This document shows, piece by piece, positions 11,010 to 21,979 of a DNA stretch of 64,000 nt; positions within the stretch are counted from its first letter, which is position 1; each line of letters begins with the position of its first letter. Origin of the DNA: Saprolegnia diclina VS20 (Eukaryota; Oomycota; Saprolegniomycetes; Saprolegniales; Saprolegniaceae); contig NW_008246075.1 of the NCBI RefSeq assembly GCF_000281045.1, forward strand, positions 243,476 through 307,475, written 5' to 3'. The notes under the pieces are model-generated. The model saw only the letters and a list, made by a program, of their open reading frames with translations. It had not been told where the DNA came from and did not search any database. A program made the translations under genes and the position numbers.

Positions 11010-13842
11010 ATGGGCTGCACTATGTGCACGATGGTGAGTTCGGTGGCCGAGCCGCCGATGGTGACCTCCGAGCGCAGCACCAGGACCGTTGTCACTGGCT
11101 TCACCGAGGGCGTTGTCGAGATGATGCTCCGCGAGCGCCGCCACGGCATCTCGGACGACAGTATCGCAGAGTGCGACGGGGACGACCTCCGCGTTCGCGA
11201 AGGCGACGAAGATAATGACGAGGATGAGGATGATGGTTTTGCCATTCTTCTCATCGAGGATGACATGACACTCGTCCTCGACGTCCTCCGGTCCAACGTG
11301 CTCTTCTCATGCCTCGAGACCACGCAGCTCGAGGCGCTCGCCAACTCGATGCAAACCGTCGGCTTCGGCGTTGGCGACGTCGTCTACAGCCAAAACGACG
11401 TTGGCGACACATTCTACATCATCAAGCAAGGTACACAACTGCACATCGGACACCTTTTTGCTTCATTATCGTGTTATGTCTAGGCAAATTTGATGTGTTT
11501 CGAGACGGCGAACACGTTCGAACGCTTCTGAGCGGCCAGAGCTTTGGGGAGCTCGGGCTCTTGTACAAGTGTGCTCGCACAGAGACGATCCATGCACGCG
11601 ACTACGGCACCGTCTTTTGCCTGCGCGTACGTCGCGTCTGTTCTCAGGGCGTACTGAGGGGCTCGCCTAGGCCCGAACATTTCGTGCCATTGTGGCGCAG
11701 CACGCTCTCGGGACCCTGGCGACGTCCAAGGAAGCGCTCACCAAAGTGCCTCTGTGCGTTGCGACTGTAGGCCCTTGACCATTGACTGACATTGCGGTAG
11801 GCTTCAAAGCCTCACGGAGCAGCAGTTTGAGACAGTGGCCGATGCTGTGCACACATTGCACTTTCACCAAGGTGCGTGGCAGCAGACTCTGTACCAAGAC
11901 GACACGTATGCCCACACAGGGGACGTTATCGTGCGCAAGGGCGAGCCAGGAAACATTTTGTATATGATTCAAACCGGCACGGTACACAAATCTCACGTCA
12001 AGGCATCGGTGTGAGCTCAGTGCGACGTAGGTCGTCTGCACCGACATCGGGGCCGGAGCGCTCGACGACGTTGAGCTGGATGAGGGCAACTATTTCGGCG
12101 AGCGCGCCCTCATCACCGACGAGCCTCGCGCCGCAACCGTGTTGGCCAAGACGGACGTGACTGTCATGGCCTTGAGCCGCGAGGTCTTTACGCAAGTGCT
12201 CGGGCCGCTCCAAGACCTCATCACGTAAGCATACAACAGTCTCGTCCAATTATAACGCGATGTAGCTACAACCTCAAGATGCGCGCCGTGCAGAGCGTGC
12301 CGCTACTCAAAGAGTATTCGGACGCGGAAAAGGGCGAGCTCTTGGAGAAAACCCCAGTCCGGACGTTTGCGAGTGGCGACGTCATCTTACGTCAAGGGGA
12401 CGTCGGCGACGAATTTTACATTCTCGTGAGCGGCAGCGTGGACGTGACACAAACGATCGAGAAGGAGCCGCCCGTGCACGTGGCGTCGCTCTCAACGGGC
12501 GACTACTTTGGCGAGACGGTAAGAAGATGGTGTCTTTTTCGCATAACCTTCGCACTAGGCGGTGCTTCAAGACGAATCCGCGATGCGCAATGCCACGATC
12601 ACATGCACTTCTGCTGTCGAGTGTCTCGTGCTCAGTCGGGACCTCTTCCACTCGGTGCTCGCGCCCGTTCGGTTTCAGCTAAGCCAGCAGATCGACGTAC
12701 GCAAACAAACAAGCCTCGACCGTATTTTCGCCGCGAGCATCACCAAGAAATCGCTCAAGCGCGCCAAAGTCCTCGGCATCGGGTCCTTTGGGCTTGTGTA
12801 CATTGCTCAACACGAGCCATCGGGCCGGTACGCCATTTTCCTCCTACCTGCGTCCACAGAATCATGTAGATTCGTCGCGGTCAAGGAGATGTGCAAGGCA
12901 CGGCTGGAGAAGGCGCGGCAAATGGCGCACGTGACGTCCGAGAAGCAGCTCCTTAGCTCACTCACGCACCCGTTCATCCTCAAGTACTACACGGCGCTCA
13001 ACGAATCGAAAAAAGTGTACATCGTCACCGAGGCGCTTCTCGGCGGCGAGCTCTTCCAGCGCATAGTCAACCCCGCGGGCGTCCCGACGCCATTGCCCAT
13101 GGCCAGCGCTCGCTTCTATGCCGCCTGTGTTGTCCGCGCGCTCCAGTACCTCCACAGCCGTAGCGTCGCCTACCGCGACCTCAAGCCCGAAAACATGTAG
13201 CACCTTGGCCTACATATGGACAGTGATTGACGCACACGAGTAGCTTGCTCGACGGACTCGGCTACGCCAAGCTCGTGGACTTTGGCTTTGCCAAGAAACT
13301 GCTCCAAAAGACGTATACGCTCTGTGGCACGCCCGAATACCTCGCGCCCGAGATCGTCACCGGTGTCGGTCACGGCATGTCTGTCGACAACTGGGCGCTC
13401 GGCATTCTCATCTACGAGATGGTACGCGCTGGTTTCAGTTTCTGGAAAGTGATTAAAATGTATTCATTAGGTTGTCGGTGATTCGCCGTTCGCCGACAGC
13501 CGCGACGACCACCTCGCAATCTGCCGCGCGATCCTTTCGGGTCATGTTACGTTCAAGCCCGACGCGGACCCGGACTGGAAGAGTCTCGTGGAAGCGCTGC
13601 TTGTGCGCGACCCGACCAAGCGACTGAGTTGCTTTGCACGTGGCAGCACGGTCGAGCAGCACGCCTGGCTCCACGGCGTCGAGTGGGATAAGCTCCTCGC
13701 GCAGCAGGTGGAGGCGCCATGGAAGCCCGAGATCCGCGCCGACGACGACGCGCACTGCTTCTCTGAGGTCAACGAGAGCGAGCTCGACGCGCTCAAGGAG
13801 TGGGACCGCGTCGCGCCGGAGAAAGACTGGAGCGAGTTCTAA
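11010..13842 (+). CDS. cGMP/cAMP-dependent protein kinase (PKG-like), three cyclic-nucleotide domains
   Basis: Eleven exons (11010-11430, 11484-11626, 11671-11753, 11801-11871, 11920-11981, 12031-12224, 12266-12518, 12559-12827, 12870-13196, 13244-13421, 13471-13842) sum to 790 codons plus stop with every phase consistent. The three cyclic-nucleotide domains have phosphate-binding cassettes [32 protein letters not shown] and DYFGETAVLQDES; the second has the Arg-Ala-Ala-Thr form typical of PKG, while the third lacks the Arg. The kinase domain shows [41 protein letters not shown] and an AGC tail ending DWSEF. The N-terminus MGCTMC suggests myristoylation plus palmitoylation and membrane attachment. 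Apicomplexan PKGs have a similar multi-domain plan. cGMP is the more likely ligand, by inference. Confidence 0.93.
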
Positions 13843-14420
13843 ACGGGCTTGTCTATGCCGTGGCAGTGTCTAGCGACACGCAACTTGAACCGCTGCTGAA
13901 ATATTCCCGCCATTCGCACCGCCAATTGTCGTATCAACAAATGCAAAATGCTGTTGTAGTCACAGTACCGTGCGCATGAGGTTTGTTTGGTTGTTGCCTG
14001 CAAGCCTACGTGGGTTTTTTCGTCGCTGGAATCTCCAAGCTGTGAATGGAAGAAGATTGCAGGATGCTCGGTGCTCAAGGTTGCCAAGCGGTTTCTGACC
14101 AAGCGTGCTGATGCCAGAAATGTATCTGTCTGGTTTAGCTACACACAGCAACGTGAAGGCACGTCGTGTTCTGCCAGTTCGCATGAAAGGGACAAGCCCC
14201 CAGGGTTGCAGCATGGGGTTGCAGGAGCTGTTGCAGGTGTGTTGCACGGGCTGCTGTGGCGTGCATTTAGTCACATTTTCCGCCCGCCTCTCCAAGTGGC
14301 CAATCAAAGACCGCAACAAGCTGGATTTTGACCAATAAGATGTCGGTGTATGTTACATACGGTTGCGTGAGAGTGAATAAAACTTCGCGGCCGGCAATAT
14401 TTCTGTCTTGGTCGGCCGCC
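13843..14420. promoter_or_regulatory. Spacer and promoter of receptor-PIPK, two CCAAT boxes
   Basis: No gene is seen. CCAAT boxes lie at 14300-14304 and 14332-14336, about 120 and 90 bp before the next ATG. A G/T-rich stretch with repeated GTTGCA words lies at about 14205-14260. Confidence 0.5.
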
Positions 14421-17311
14421 ATGCAGAACCCGTACCGCGAAGCGAACTCGCTCTCGCCGAGGAAGCACAAGTCCAAGTCGGGCACGCGCTGGAAGGACGC
14501 CAACGCGGCCCAGCGCCGGGGCATGTCCGACTCGGACGATGAGGAAGATGATGAATACCGGGCGACGCGCCTCGATCATGGCGCGATCAACGGCCAGCCG
14601 CCCGCGATGGGCACAACGACGGGTGACTACGCCACGGACGCGCCGCTGAACCTGAACGTGTCTCGCTTCGTGCCCAAGAGCGCGCGCTCGCGCATCCTGC
14701 AGCTCTTCATGTTTCTCGCGTTTGTCGGCTGCTTTGCCTGCGCCGTGACGCTCAAGTACGTCAACCTGAGCCCTGGCATTATGTGGGGCTCGGGCCTTTC
14801 GTTCTTCTCTGTTATCGCAGTACTCGTCTCGTACGCAAGCGAGCCGCTAAGCCGGCAGCACCCGAACCCGCTCGTCTTTTGGCGCACCATCGCGGACGGG
14901 TTGTTCGTCATTCGCCTCCTCTCGGAGCAATTCGTACGCCATCGCTTCTCATTTCATCGATCTCATGTGGGTACTTCTAGTCGCGTTGTGCTCACTACGA
15001 CTGCAAGCCGCTCTGCACGACGTTCAACTGCGGCTGCGCGACGACAGAGCTCCAGCCCGGGCTCTTTGGTCAAATCGGCGCCGACAACTGCACGTTCTTT
15101 GCGGGCTTTTTCCAGTTTTCGCTGCTTGCGTCCGAGTGCTGGTTCCTCTGCATGACGCTCAACCTCTTTCTCTCGCTGACCAACCCTTTCACGGACTTCA
15201 AGCGCAACACGAAGCTCTTCCACGTCTTCTCGTGGGGCTTTGCGCTCCTCACGTCCGTCGTACTCATGGCCGTGCCCAACCTCGGTGGCTACTCGGACTT
15301 TGACACGTGCTGGACCAACGCCCTCCACGTACTCGATACCTTGATAGAACTAGCGTAAGCTCATGACGATCGTAGAACTTTCCGCGCATCGAGGCGCCCT
15401 TCAACAAGACGTGCGTGAACCAGAGCCGCGACTTTGTGCTCAAGTCCAAGTTTGGCTCGGTCCAGGCCAACTACTTGAGCTGGATCTTCTTTTACGTGTG
15501 GATCTTTGGCTTCATCGTCGTCGGTCTCGCGGTCTGGTTCTGGGCGTGGCGCCGCCTCTCGGAGGGTATGCCCGAGACGTACGCTGTGCGCGTTCAGAGC
15601 ATCAACCGCGCGCGCTTCCTTGTATTTGCCGTCTCGGTCTACTGGACCGTCGTCTTCATCGTGTACTTTCTCGTACGACAGTATCTTCCATCATGATGAC
15701 GTCGACTCATATTGTTGCTAGTACCTCGGCCAGAAGGAAGACGCGACGAAGCGCACGATGAAGGAGATGGTCAACTTTCTCATGGCGTCCAAGGGCTACC
15801 TCGACCTCGTCATCTGGTTCCACCTCAACGACTTTCGCATCCCCAAGGTCGCGGCCCTCTGCCGCCGCGGCGAGAAGGAGGTCGACGTGGACTTGAACCC
15901 GCAGGTCAACGCAGCGCTGCGCCGCGAAGTGCTCTTCTACACGACCTCCGGTATCATCAAGGCCGTCGAGGAAGCGCGGCACCTCAACGACGATGCGCAC
16001 ATCCAGCACCTGGCACTGCTGCCGCAGATGGACGGGCCCGTCGCCGCCGCGTCGGCGTACACCAAGACGTTCCACGACTACGAGCCGCACGCGTTCCGGC
16101 GCATCCGCGAGCGCTTTGGCGTCGACAACTTGCGCTACCTCAAGTCGCTCTCGTCGACGGCCAAGGAGCGGCTCAGCGAAGGCGCGTCCGGCGCCTTTAT
16201 GTTTTTCAGCGGCGACAGCTCGCTCATCGTCAAGAGTACGTCGCCGGAGGAGTGCCACTTTTTGCGGTCGATCGCGGACGAGTACGCCGACTACCTCTGC
16301 GAGAACCCGACGTCGCTCCTCACGCGCTTTTACGGCTGCCACTGCCTCGAGTTGTACGGGCAAAAGTTCTCGTTCGTCGTCATGGCCAACCTGTTTGACA
16401 CCAAGCAGACGATCCACAGCCGGTACGACATCAAGGGCTCGTGGGTCAACCGCAAGGGCGAGCTTCCCAAGCGCGGCAAGAAGGTGACGTGCCGCCACTG
16501 CAACCGCAAGTACGTGTACCAGAGCCACGCGTACGAAGACTTCAACTGCACCTTCCGCCTTGGCGGCCACGAGCCCAACATTGTCTTGAAGGACGCGGAC
16601 CTGACGCAGAAGCTCAAGCTCGACAAGCCCGTGGCGCTGACCTTGTACCGGCAGCTCGAAGCTGACAGCGACCGCCTCTGCCGCTTTGGCATCATGGACT
16701 ACTCGCTCCTCATGGGCGTCCACGACGTCGAGTTTACGGTCGATGCCGAACTGTCCGAGCTCGACCACGCCAGTGAAAACGACCAGTCGACGTACGTCAA
16801 GAACACGTTCCAGCCCATGATGCACCAAATGTCGGCCGAGGCGCGGAGCAACCTCGCGGCGCAGCGCAAGCCGCTGCCGCGCTCGGGCATGCGCATGGCC
16901 AACACGGTCGTCGGGCCCGCGTACTACCACCTCGGCGTCATCGACATTCTCCAGACGTGGACCTTTCAAAAGCGCATGGAGCGCTTCCTCAAGATCAACC
17001 TGCGCCGCGTCGATGGGGATGGGCTCTCGGCCATCGAGCCCGAGCGCTACAAGAAGCGGTTCCAGATCAAGATGGCCGACATGCTTGGCGTCAAGGAGCT
17101 CCTCTTGCACCACGCCAAGGACAACGACTTTGTCGGGCAGAGCTCTCACATGGACCTCGAGTCGTCGGCCGACGAGATGACGGTGCCCATGTCCATGCGG
17201 TCGATTCCGTCGAGCATGCTCAAGACGGGCGGGTCCCTTCCGTACGGTATGCGGTCCAGCTCCAACCTCTCGGACCAGGACGAGTACGCGGCCGGGCACA
17301 TCCACTTGTAG
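14421..17311 (+). CDS. GPCR-PIPK: seven-transmembrane receptor fused to phosphatidylinositol phosphate kinase
   Basis: Four exons (14421-14933, 14981-15328, 15376-15672, 15722-17311). The N-terminal half has a Ser/Asp-rich cytosolic lead, then seven hydrophobic helices, ending with FLVFAVSVYWTVVFIVYFL. A Cys-rich extracellular loop (RCAHYDCKPLC) lies between helices 3 and 4. The C-terminal half is a PIPK catalytic domain: GASGAFMFFSGDSSLIVKS (nucleotide loop and Lys), YDIKGSWVNR, IMDYSLLMGVHD and GVIDILQ, ending with the specificity-loop segment EPERYKKRF. This architecture (RpkA/GK type) is a hallmark of oomycetes. It is expected to couple an extracellular signal to PIP/PIP2 synthesis at a membrane. 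A CRHC motif sits inside an insertion after GSWVNRKGE. The ligand and G-protein coupling are unknown. Confidence 0.96.
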
Positions 17312-17541
17312 TAGCACCGCCCATCTATAAGTCCCGCCTGTTTATAAGAGATTGCATGATACTCGAGTGGCGTCCGTAGCTCCACGCATTCACAGTACAT
17401 TGCCAAGAGAAATCCCTGTCACCACCCTGCGCCAGCATCCCAAGTGCAGCAGTGATAGAAGCCAGGGCCAAGGAGGTAGACGCAGCGCGATCAAATGCAT
17501 ACATGAAGCGATGATCCTTACGGAGGTTACCGGAACGACGC

Positions 17542-17968
17542 TTAGAAGATCGCGAGCTTGACTTCCATCGCATCGTGAACGCGGAAGTGCACCTCGGGGT
17601 TCTCTTGGGGCTCTACGGTGCTCATGAGGATGCGTAGGTAGGCAGTTTGGCGTACCGTTGAGGATGTCGGCAAAGTCGAGGATGTCGTCGTTGCCCATGA
17701 GCGTGTCGAGGCCAACGCGCGAGCTCGGAAGGCCGGGCAGGCGCACGTGCTGCTCGAGCATGATCTTCTCGGTGCGCAGGCGCATGGCCGCAGCCTTGCC
17801 GTAGATCTGCTCGACCGAGTTCATCTTGGCCTCGAAGCCGTGCACGCGCCGGTGCATCTCGAGGCGCTGGACCTCATGCACGGGGCGGGCGTCTTGGTCG
17901 GCGCGCTGCCAGCCGACGCGGAGGACGTCGGGGCCGGCGCGGAGCAGAGGAAGCGAGGTCACGTCCAT
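17542..17968 (-). CDS. UMP1: Proteasome maturation factor UMP1/POMP
   Basis: Two exons (17968-17656, 17612-17542; 43-nt intron) encode 127 residues, close to the usual 125-150. UMP1 chaperones 20S proteasome half-mer assembly and becomes its first substrate. Diagnostic matches are PDVLRVGW near the N-terminus, then YGKAAAMRLRTEKIMLEQ, VRLPGLPSSRVGLDTLMGND and DFADILNEP. The C-terminus reads VHDAMEVKLAIF, like the family's hydrophobic end. It converges with the receptor-PIPK gene, with 230 bp between stops. Confidence 0.93.
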
Positions 17969-18960
17969 CGTGGGTCTTGAAGAAATCTGCGGTTCCAAAT
18001 GACCTGCGAAAAATCGCCCTTCACCAAAGTATGTATTTTCGGAGGTTTTATATATGGGTGAAACGCATTGTCCCAACCGGATACATGACCACGAATAAAT
18101 TTCGCATATCGTTTTGTCCCGAGTCAAGCGATCTTCCGGATACCATTGGGAGATTGGGATTAACCTCGGCACAGGCACAGGATGCTGCCAGCGACCCACG
18201 AGCGGGAATACTTCGTGGAGGTCATCGAGAATGGACTGACGCAGCAGCTACTGACGCATAATCTCATCGAGGACATCGAGCAGCTGATCACCGTACCGTT
18301 AGACCAAACGAGTGCACTCAAATCACAAAAAACGCCGCCTCAAATTGACGACCACGAGAGAGAGTACGACGCATCGTGCACTTGAACCAAGGGAACCTTG
18401 ACTTGAATGTACGTTTCGCCATCGAATTGCCTACCGGTAAAGCATAAGCTCGTTCGTCTCCAAGATCATTGAACTCTCAGCAAGCAGCGTCGAATCCTAA
18501 CCCGATGACGTCGCTCGTATTGCCCTTGACGCTTGTTTCGCAAGCAATCCTTGTTGCAGAATAATGTCGCCAAGCCCAAGCCCGGCGCATGCACGGCAGC
18601 CAAACGGTTTCACTGGCTTCGATGTTTCCAATTCAAACATGCGCGGGAAAACAGCTAGATACTTGGATCGCCCTGTGGTCCTACACCAGGAGTATGACGT
18701 ACTAGTAATCGAAGTCGACATCTGCGTGGACACACTCATGGGCACATCTGAAGCGCTGCCGACGTCGGACTCCGCCAAGCCCGCCACACTGCTCTCGCGA
18801 TGGTTACCGAGCTCACCCAAGCACGATACGGCACGGTGGCCATGGCATCTTGACTAGCCGCTGCTTCAGCGAGCGTGCAAACGAATCTCGATATCCGGAA
18901 GATCGCCAACACACTGAAAAGATACTGAAACACCGTTGCTCGTATCCGGATGGGACGACG
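17969..18960. other. Spacer with possible unassigned coding exons on the + strand
   Basis: No confident gene. A plus-strand frame from an ATG at 18182 (MLPATHEREYFVEVIENG...) looks protein-like and could be the first exon of an unknown gene, with a GT donor near 18291. A second frame at 18564-18857 contains LHQEYDVLVIEVDICVD. No family is recognised for either. CCGGATA elements lie at 18077 and 18136, upstream of UMP1, and GTATCCGGAT at 18942-18951, just before the ankyrin-type gene. Confidence 0.3.
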
Positions 18961-20241
18961 ATGGAATACTCTGCTCGCATGCAGTCGCCGGGCAACGTCC
19001 TCGTGGACCGCGGCCTCTTCCGCCTTATCACGTCCTTCCAGGATGGGCTCTTCCTCGACGTCATAGCACTCTTCAAGGCCTGGGCGGCGATGCCCCTGCC
19101 CACGAAGATCGCCTCCATGCGCGACTTCCTCCTCGAAGCGATGACCGAGCCGCTGCTCGTGCTTCACGGCGCCATCGCGCAAAACGACGCTCGACTCGTC
19201 GACCTCGTCCTTCGGTGCACGCACGTCAAGAGCGCCCATGCAATGGACTTTGCATCCAAGACGGGAGCGCTCAGCGTCGTCCGATACCTCCACACATCAG
19301 GCCACGCTCCTTCAAGACGTGCCATGGACTATGCGGCCCAGAATGGCCACGTCGAGATCGTAGCGTTCCTTCACGAGCACCGGCGCGAAGGCTGCACGCG
19401 GGACGCAATGGACTTTGCAGCGCAGAACGGGCACCTCGCTGTCGTCGAGTTCCTGGCGACGGCCGTCAACGTCGGGGGCACGGTCAAGGCGATGGACTGG
19501 GCCGCCCGCAACGGCCACTTGAACGTGCTTCGGTACCTCCACGAGCATCGCCCCGAAGGCTGCTCTGCGTACGCGATGGACAGCGCGGCGAAGAACGGTC
19601 ACGTCCATGTCCTCCGCTACCTCCACTCGATTGATGCACCGGCCTCGCACCTCGCCCTCGACGCCGCGGCCGCCAATGGGCACATGGAGGCCGTACAGTT
19701 CTTGCACATGCACCGCGACGAAGGGTGTACAGTGCGGGCTATGGATGGCGCCGCGCGCTTTGGCCTCCTCGATACGGTCGTCTTCCTCCACACGCATCGC
19801 ACCGAGGGCTGCTCGACCGAAGCTGTCGACGCGGCAGCGGCCAACGGCCACGAAGACGTCGTGCGGTTTCTTCTCACGCATCGCCACGAGGGCGCGTCAC
19901 CGTTTGCGCTGCATGCCGCCGCCGTCAGCGGCTACGTCAACATCCTCGACTGCTTGCACGCCCATGTACCGACCATGGTATGCACGAGCCGCGCACTTCT
20001 GCACGTCGTGCAAGTCGGACAGCTCGCTGCGCTGCGCTGGCTCCTTGACTATCAACGCGGCGCGCTGGATGCGATCCGAGACGATCTCATGGAACGCGCT
20101 ATCACGTACGACCGACGAGAGATTGTTGAGGAGCTCTGGGCCTCGCGGCTGTACACACACGTGCGCGAGGGCTGGGTTGAGCTCGCAATCGAAAAACACC
20201 GACCAGAGATTGCGAGTTACTTGACGTCGCGGCGGCACTAG
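18961..20241 (+). CDS. Ankyrin-type repeat protein, oomycete-expanded family
   Basis: A single-exon frame of 426 residues from the ATG at 18961. About nine imperfect repeats of roughly 32-34 residues have the pattern AMD.AA.NGH..VV.FLH.HR.EGC, for example AMDYAAQNGHVEIVAFLHEH and AMDFAAQNGHLAVVEFL. This is the divergent ankyrin form abundant in oomycete and other large protist families. Ankyrin stacks mediate protein binding, so a partner-binding role is likely; no catalytic domain is fused. The frame extends upstream of 18961 without an ATG. Its stop codon (20239-20241) overlaps that of PEX11 on the other strand. Confidence 0.85.
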   Translation: MEYSARMQSPGNVLVDRGLFRLITSFQDGLFLDVIALFKAWAAMPLPTKIASMRDFLLEAMTEPLLVLHGAIAQNDARLVDLVLRCTHVKSAHAMDFASKTGALSVVRYLHTSGHAPSRRAMDYAAQNGHVEIVAFLHEHRREGCTRDAMDFAAQNGHLAVVEFLATAVNVGGTVKAMDWAARNGHLNVLRYLHEHRPEGCSAYAMDSAAKNGHVHVLRYLHSIDAPASHLALDAAAANGHMEAVQFLHMHRDEGCTVRAMDGAARFGLLDTVVFLHTHRTEGCSTEAVDAAAANGHEDVVRFLLTHRHEGASPFALHAAAVSGYVNILDCLHAHVPTMVCTSRALLHVVQVGQLAALRWLLDYQRGALDAIRDDLMERAITYDRREIVEELWASRLYTHVREGWVELAIEKHRPEIASYLTSRRH

Positions 20242-21166
20242 TGGGGCCACGTCTGCCAGATGCCGAGGACGCCTTCTGCAAACCCGAGGAATTGAACAAG
20301 CACCTCTGCGAGGATCGATGAGTAATCTCGCTACCATATCAACGTATCGTGTGTACCTGGGATAATCCCGCGCTCCGAGGACCAGTGGATGCAGTTGGGC
20401 AAGAAGAGCACGTTGCGCCACTGGTTGATGATCAGATACTGGCGCCTACAGAGCAGATGTAAGGCATCGCAGTCGTTGTACAGGACACAAACGTACGTCG
20501 ACTGAATCGTCGCCAGCTCGGTCGCGCGCTACATAAAGTTGCATACGTCAGCCTACGGCTCCTGCGACAAAGAGACCTACTTCAGCGACCGCGTCCGGGT
20601 TCGCCTCGTCGATGATCTTGGCCTCGAGCATCTTTTCTCGCTTTGCGAGCTTCGTGAGGCGGAGGTGGTTGGCGTACATGTCGAGCACGACGTACACCGT
20701 CCAGGCCATACACGACTGCCGCATCGCGCGCATCGCATCGACGTTGAACCATTTCGGTGCGCTATCGCATGTGCAGCATGAGCCTTTGCGCGAATGGGCA
20801 TGCGAAGAGCACGTACACAAAGCCGACGAACGAGACGTGCTCAAGCGGGTAGTAGAGCAACATCGAGTACACTTGGAGCTTGACGAGCTGGCGCACGCGC
20901 GGGTCGTCGTCCGCGTACGTCCACGAGTCGTTTTGGAGCGCTTCGATGCACTCAAAGATGCCCGTAAAGCGCGTGACGTAGCGGGCGTAGCTGATTTGGG
21001 ACGCGACGGCGCCGAGCCCCACCGAGTGGCGCGTCGGCTTGGCCGCGTAGAACTCGATGACGCGGGCCAGCGTCGCGCAGCCAAAGCCGATGGACTTGGA
21101 GACCTTGTCGGCCTTGGACGTTGCGCTCGTGTACTTGACGACCGTCTTGACAAGGTCGTCGGCCAT
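20238..21166 (-). CDS. PEX11: Peroxisomal membrane protein PEX11
   Basis: Five exons (21166-20817, 20761-20581, 20528-20497, 20445-20357, 20305-20238) with introns of 51-55 nt total exactly 240 codons. PEX11 elongates and tubulates the peroxisome membrane before fission. Family signs are the N-terminal start MADDLVKTVVKYTSATSKAD, the amphipathic helix region with KVSKSIGFGCATLARVIEFY, the central PLEHVSFVGFVAPKW and the C-terminal GFAEGVLGIWQTWPH. Two CCAAT boxes lie 71 and 154 bp upstream of the ATG. The 32-nt third exon would be easy for gene predictors to miss. Confidence 0.9.
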
Positions 21167-21979
21167 GCTGCTCGTGCTGCTTGCGAAAATGGATGTTCAG
21201 TCAACAGCCCACGAGAATATAGATCTCGAAATATGACCAATCACAGCGCAGGATGGCGCATCCGCGGGACGATCGCCACGACGCGGTCGACGCAGCAGCG
21301 ACCATCGCCACAGCGCCGACCAATCAGGACGCACGTGCATACAACGTGGTGCGCTTGCGACTAACTATTCTAACCTAGTGAGGAAACCACGCTTAGTTGA
21401 CGTTCTACTAAGACACGTTAGTCAATGGCCCGAATACACTCGGAGCCCTGAGGATACGACGGCCTCTGCACGAAAAAGCACGACGATCGTCCGTCGCTGC
21501 GCCAAACAGACAAGCAGCACGAGCCAACGAACACCATTTTCACGTAGAACACGGCTTTCACTTTGCTTGTGCACCGTGGTGACATGGCGTAGCAGAGATG
21601 TAGCAAGGTTCTCGGAGTCTAGATATGCACAAGCCCAGTTGTCGCCCAAGTACTGTACTGGCGTCCATTGCGGTACGATGTCCATGCCCACTCTAATCAG
21701 GTCGTTGCCCAGAAGCGCGTAGCTGAAGCGACTACTAGTATCTGGCTCGATACCACAGTGTGTTGTCGCCACTGTGTTCATGCCCGAATCCCGAACGTTC
21801 TCTTTGCTGCAGTCGCGTCTTTAGCAAGTCTGGTCACGGCGCAACGCCATGCTCTTCTGGTGGCTCCCCAAGCATGGGATCGGTGAAGATGTACACTGTA
21901 CGCGAGCGAGCAAAGCGGGTGGACAGACGGCCTAGCTCTATTATATATAAACGTACGACGGGAACAAGGACGGCGCGGG
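21167..21979. promoter_or_regulatory. PEX11 promoter and spacer
   Basis: CCAAT boxes lie at 21237-21241 and 21320-21324. The remainder (21378-21960) holds only frames with no recognisable domain; the longest, minus 21422-21781, lacks the local codon bias. Confidence 0.5.

Noticed and set aside
15707-17317. A 536-residue antisense open frame opposite the PIPK exon
   Set aside because: It is rich in Val/Arg/Leu/Asp, lacks any domain and mirrors the GC-rich third positions of the sense gene; the sense strand has unmistakable PIPK motifs.
21422-21781. A 119-residue minus frame as a gene
   Set aside because: It lacks the local codon bias and any recognisable motif; no supporting exon on either side.
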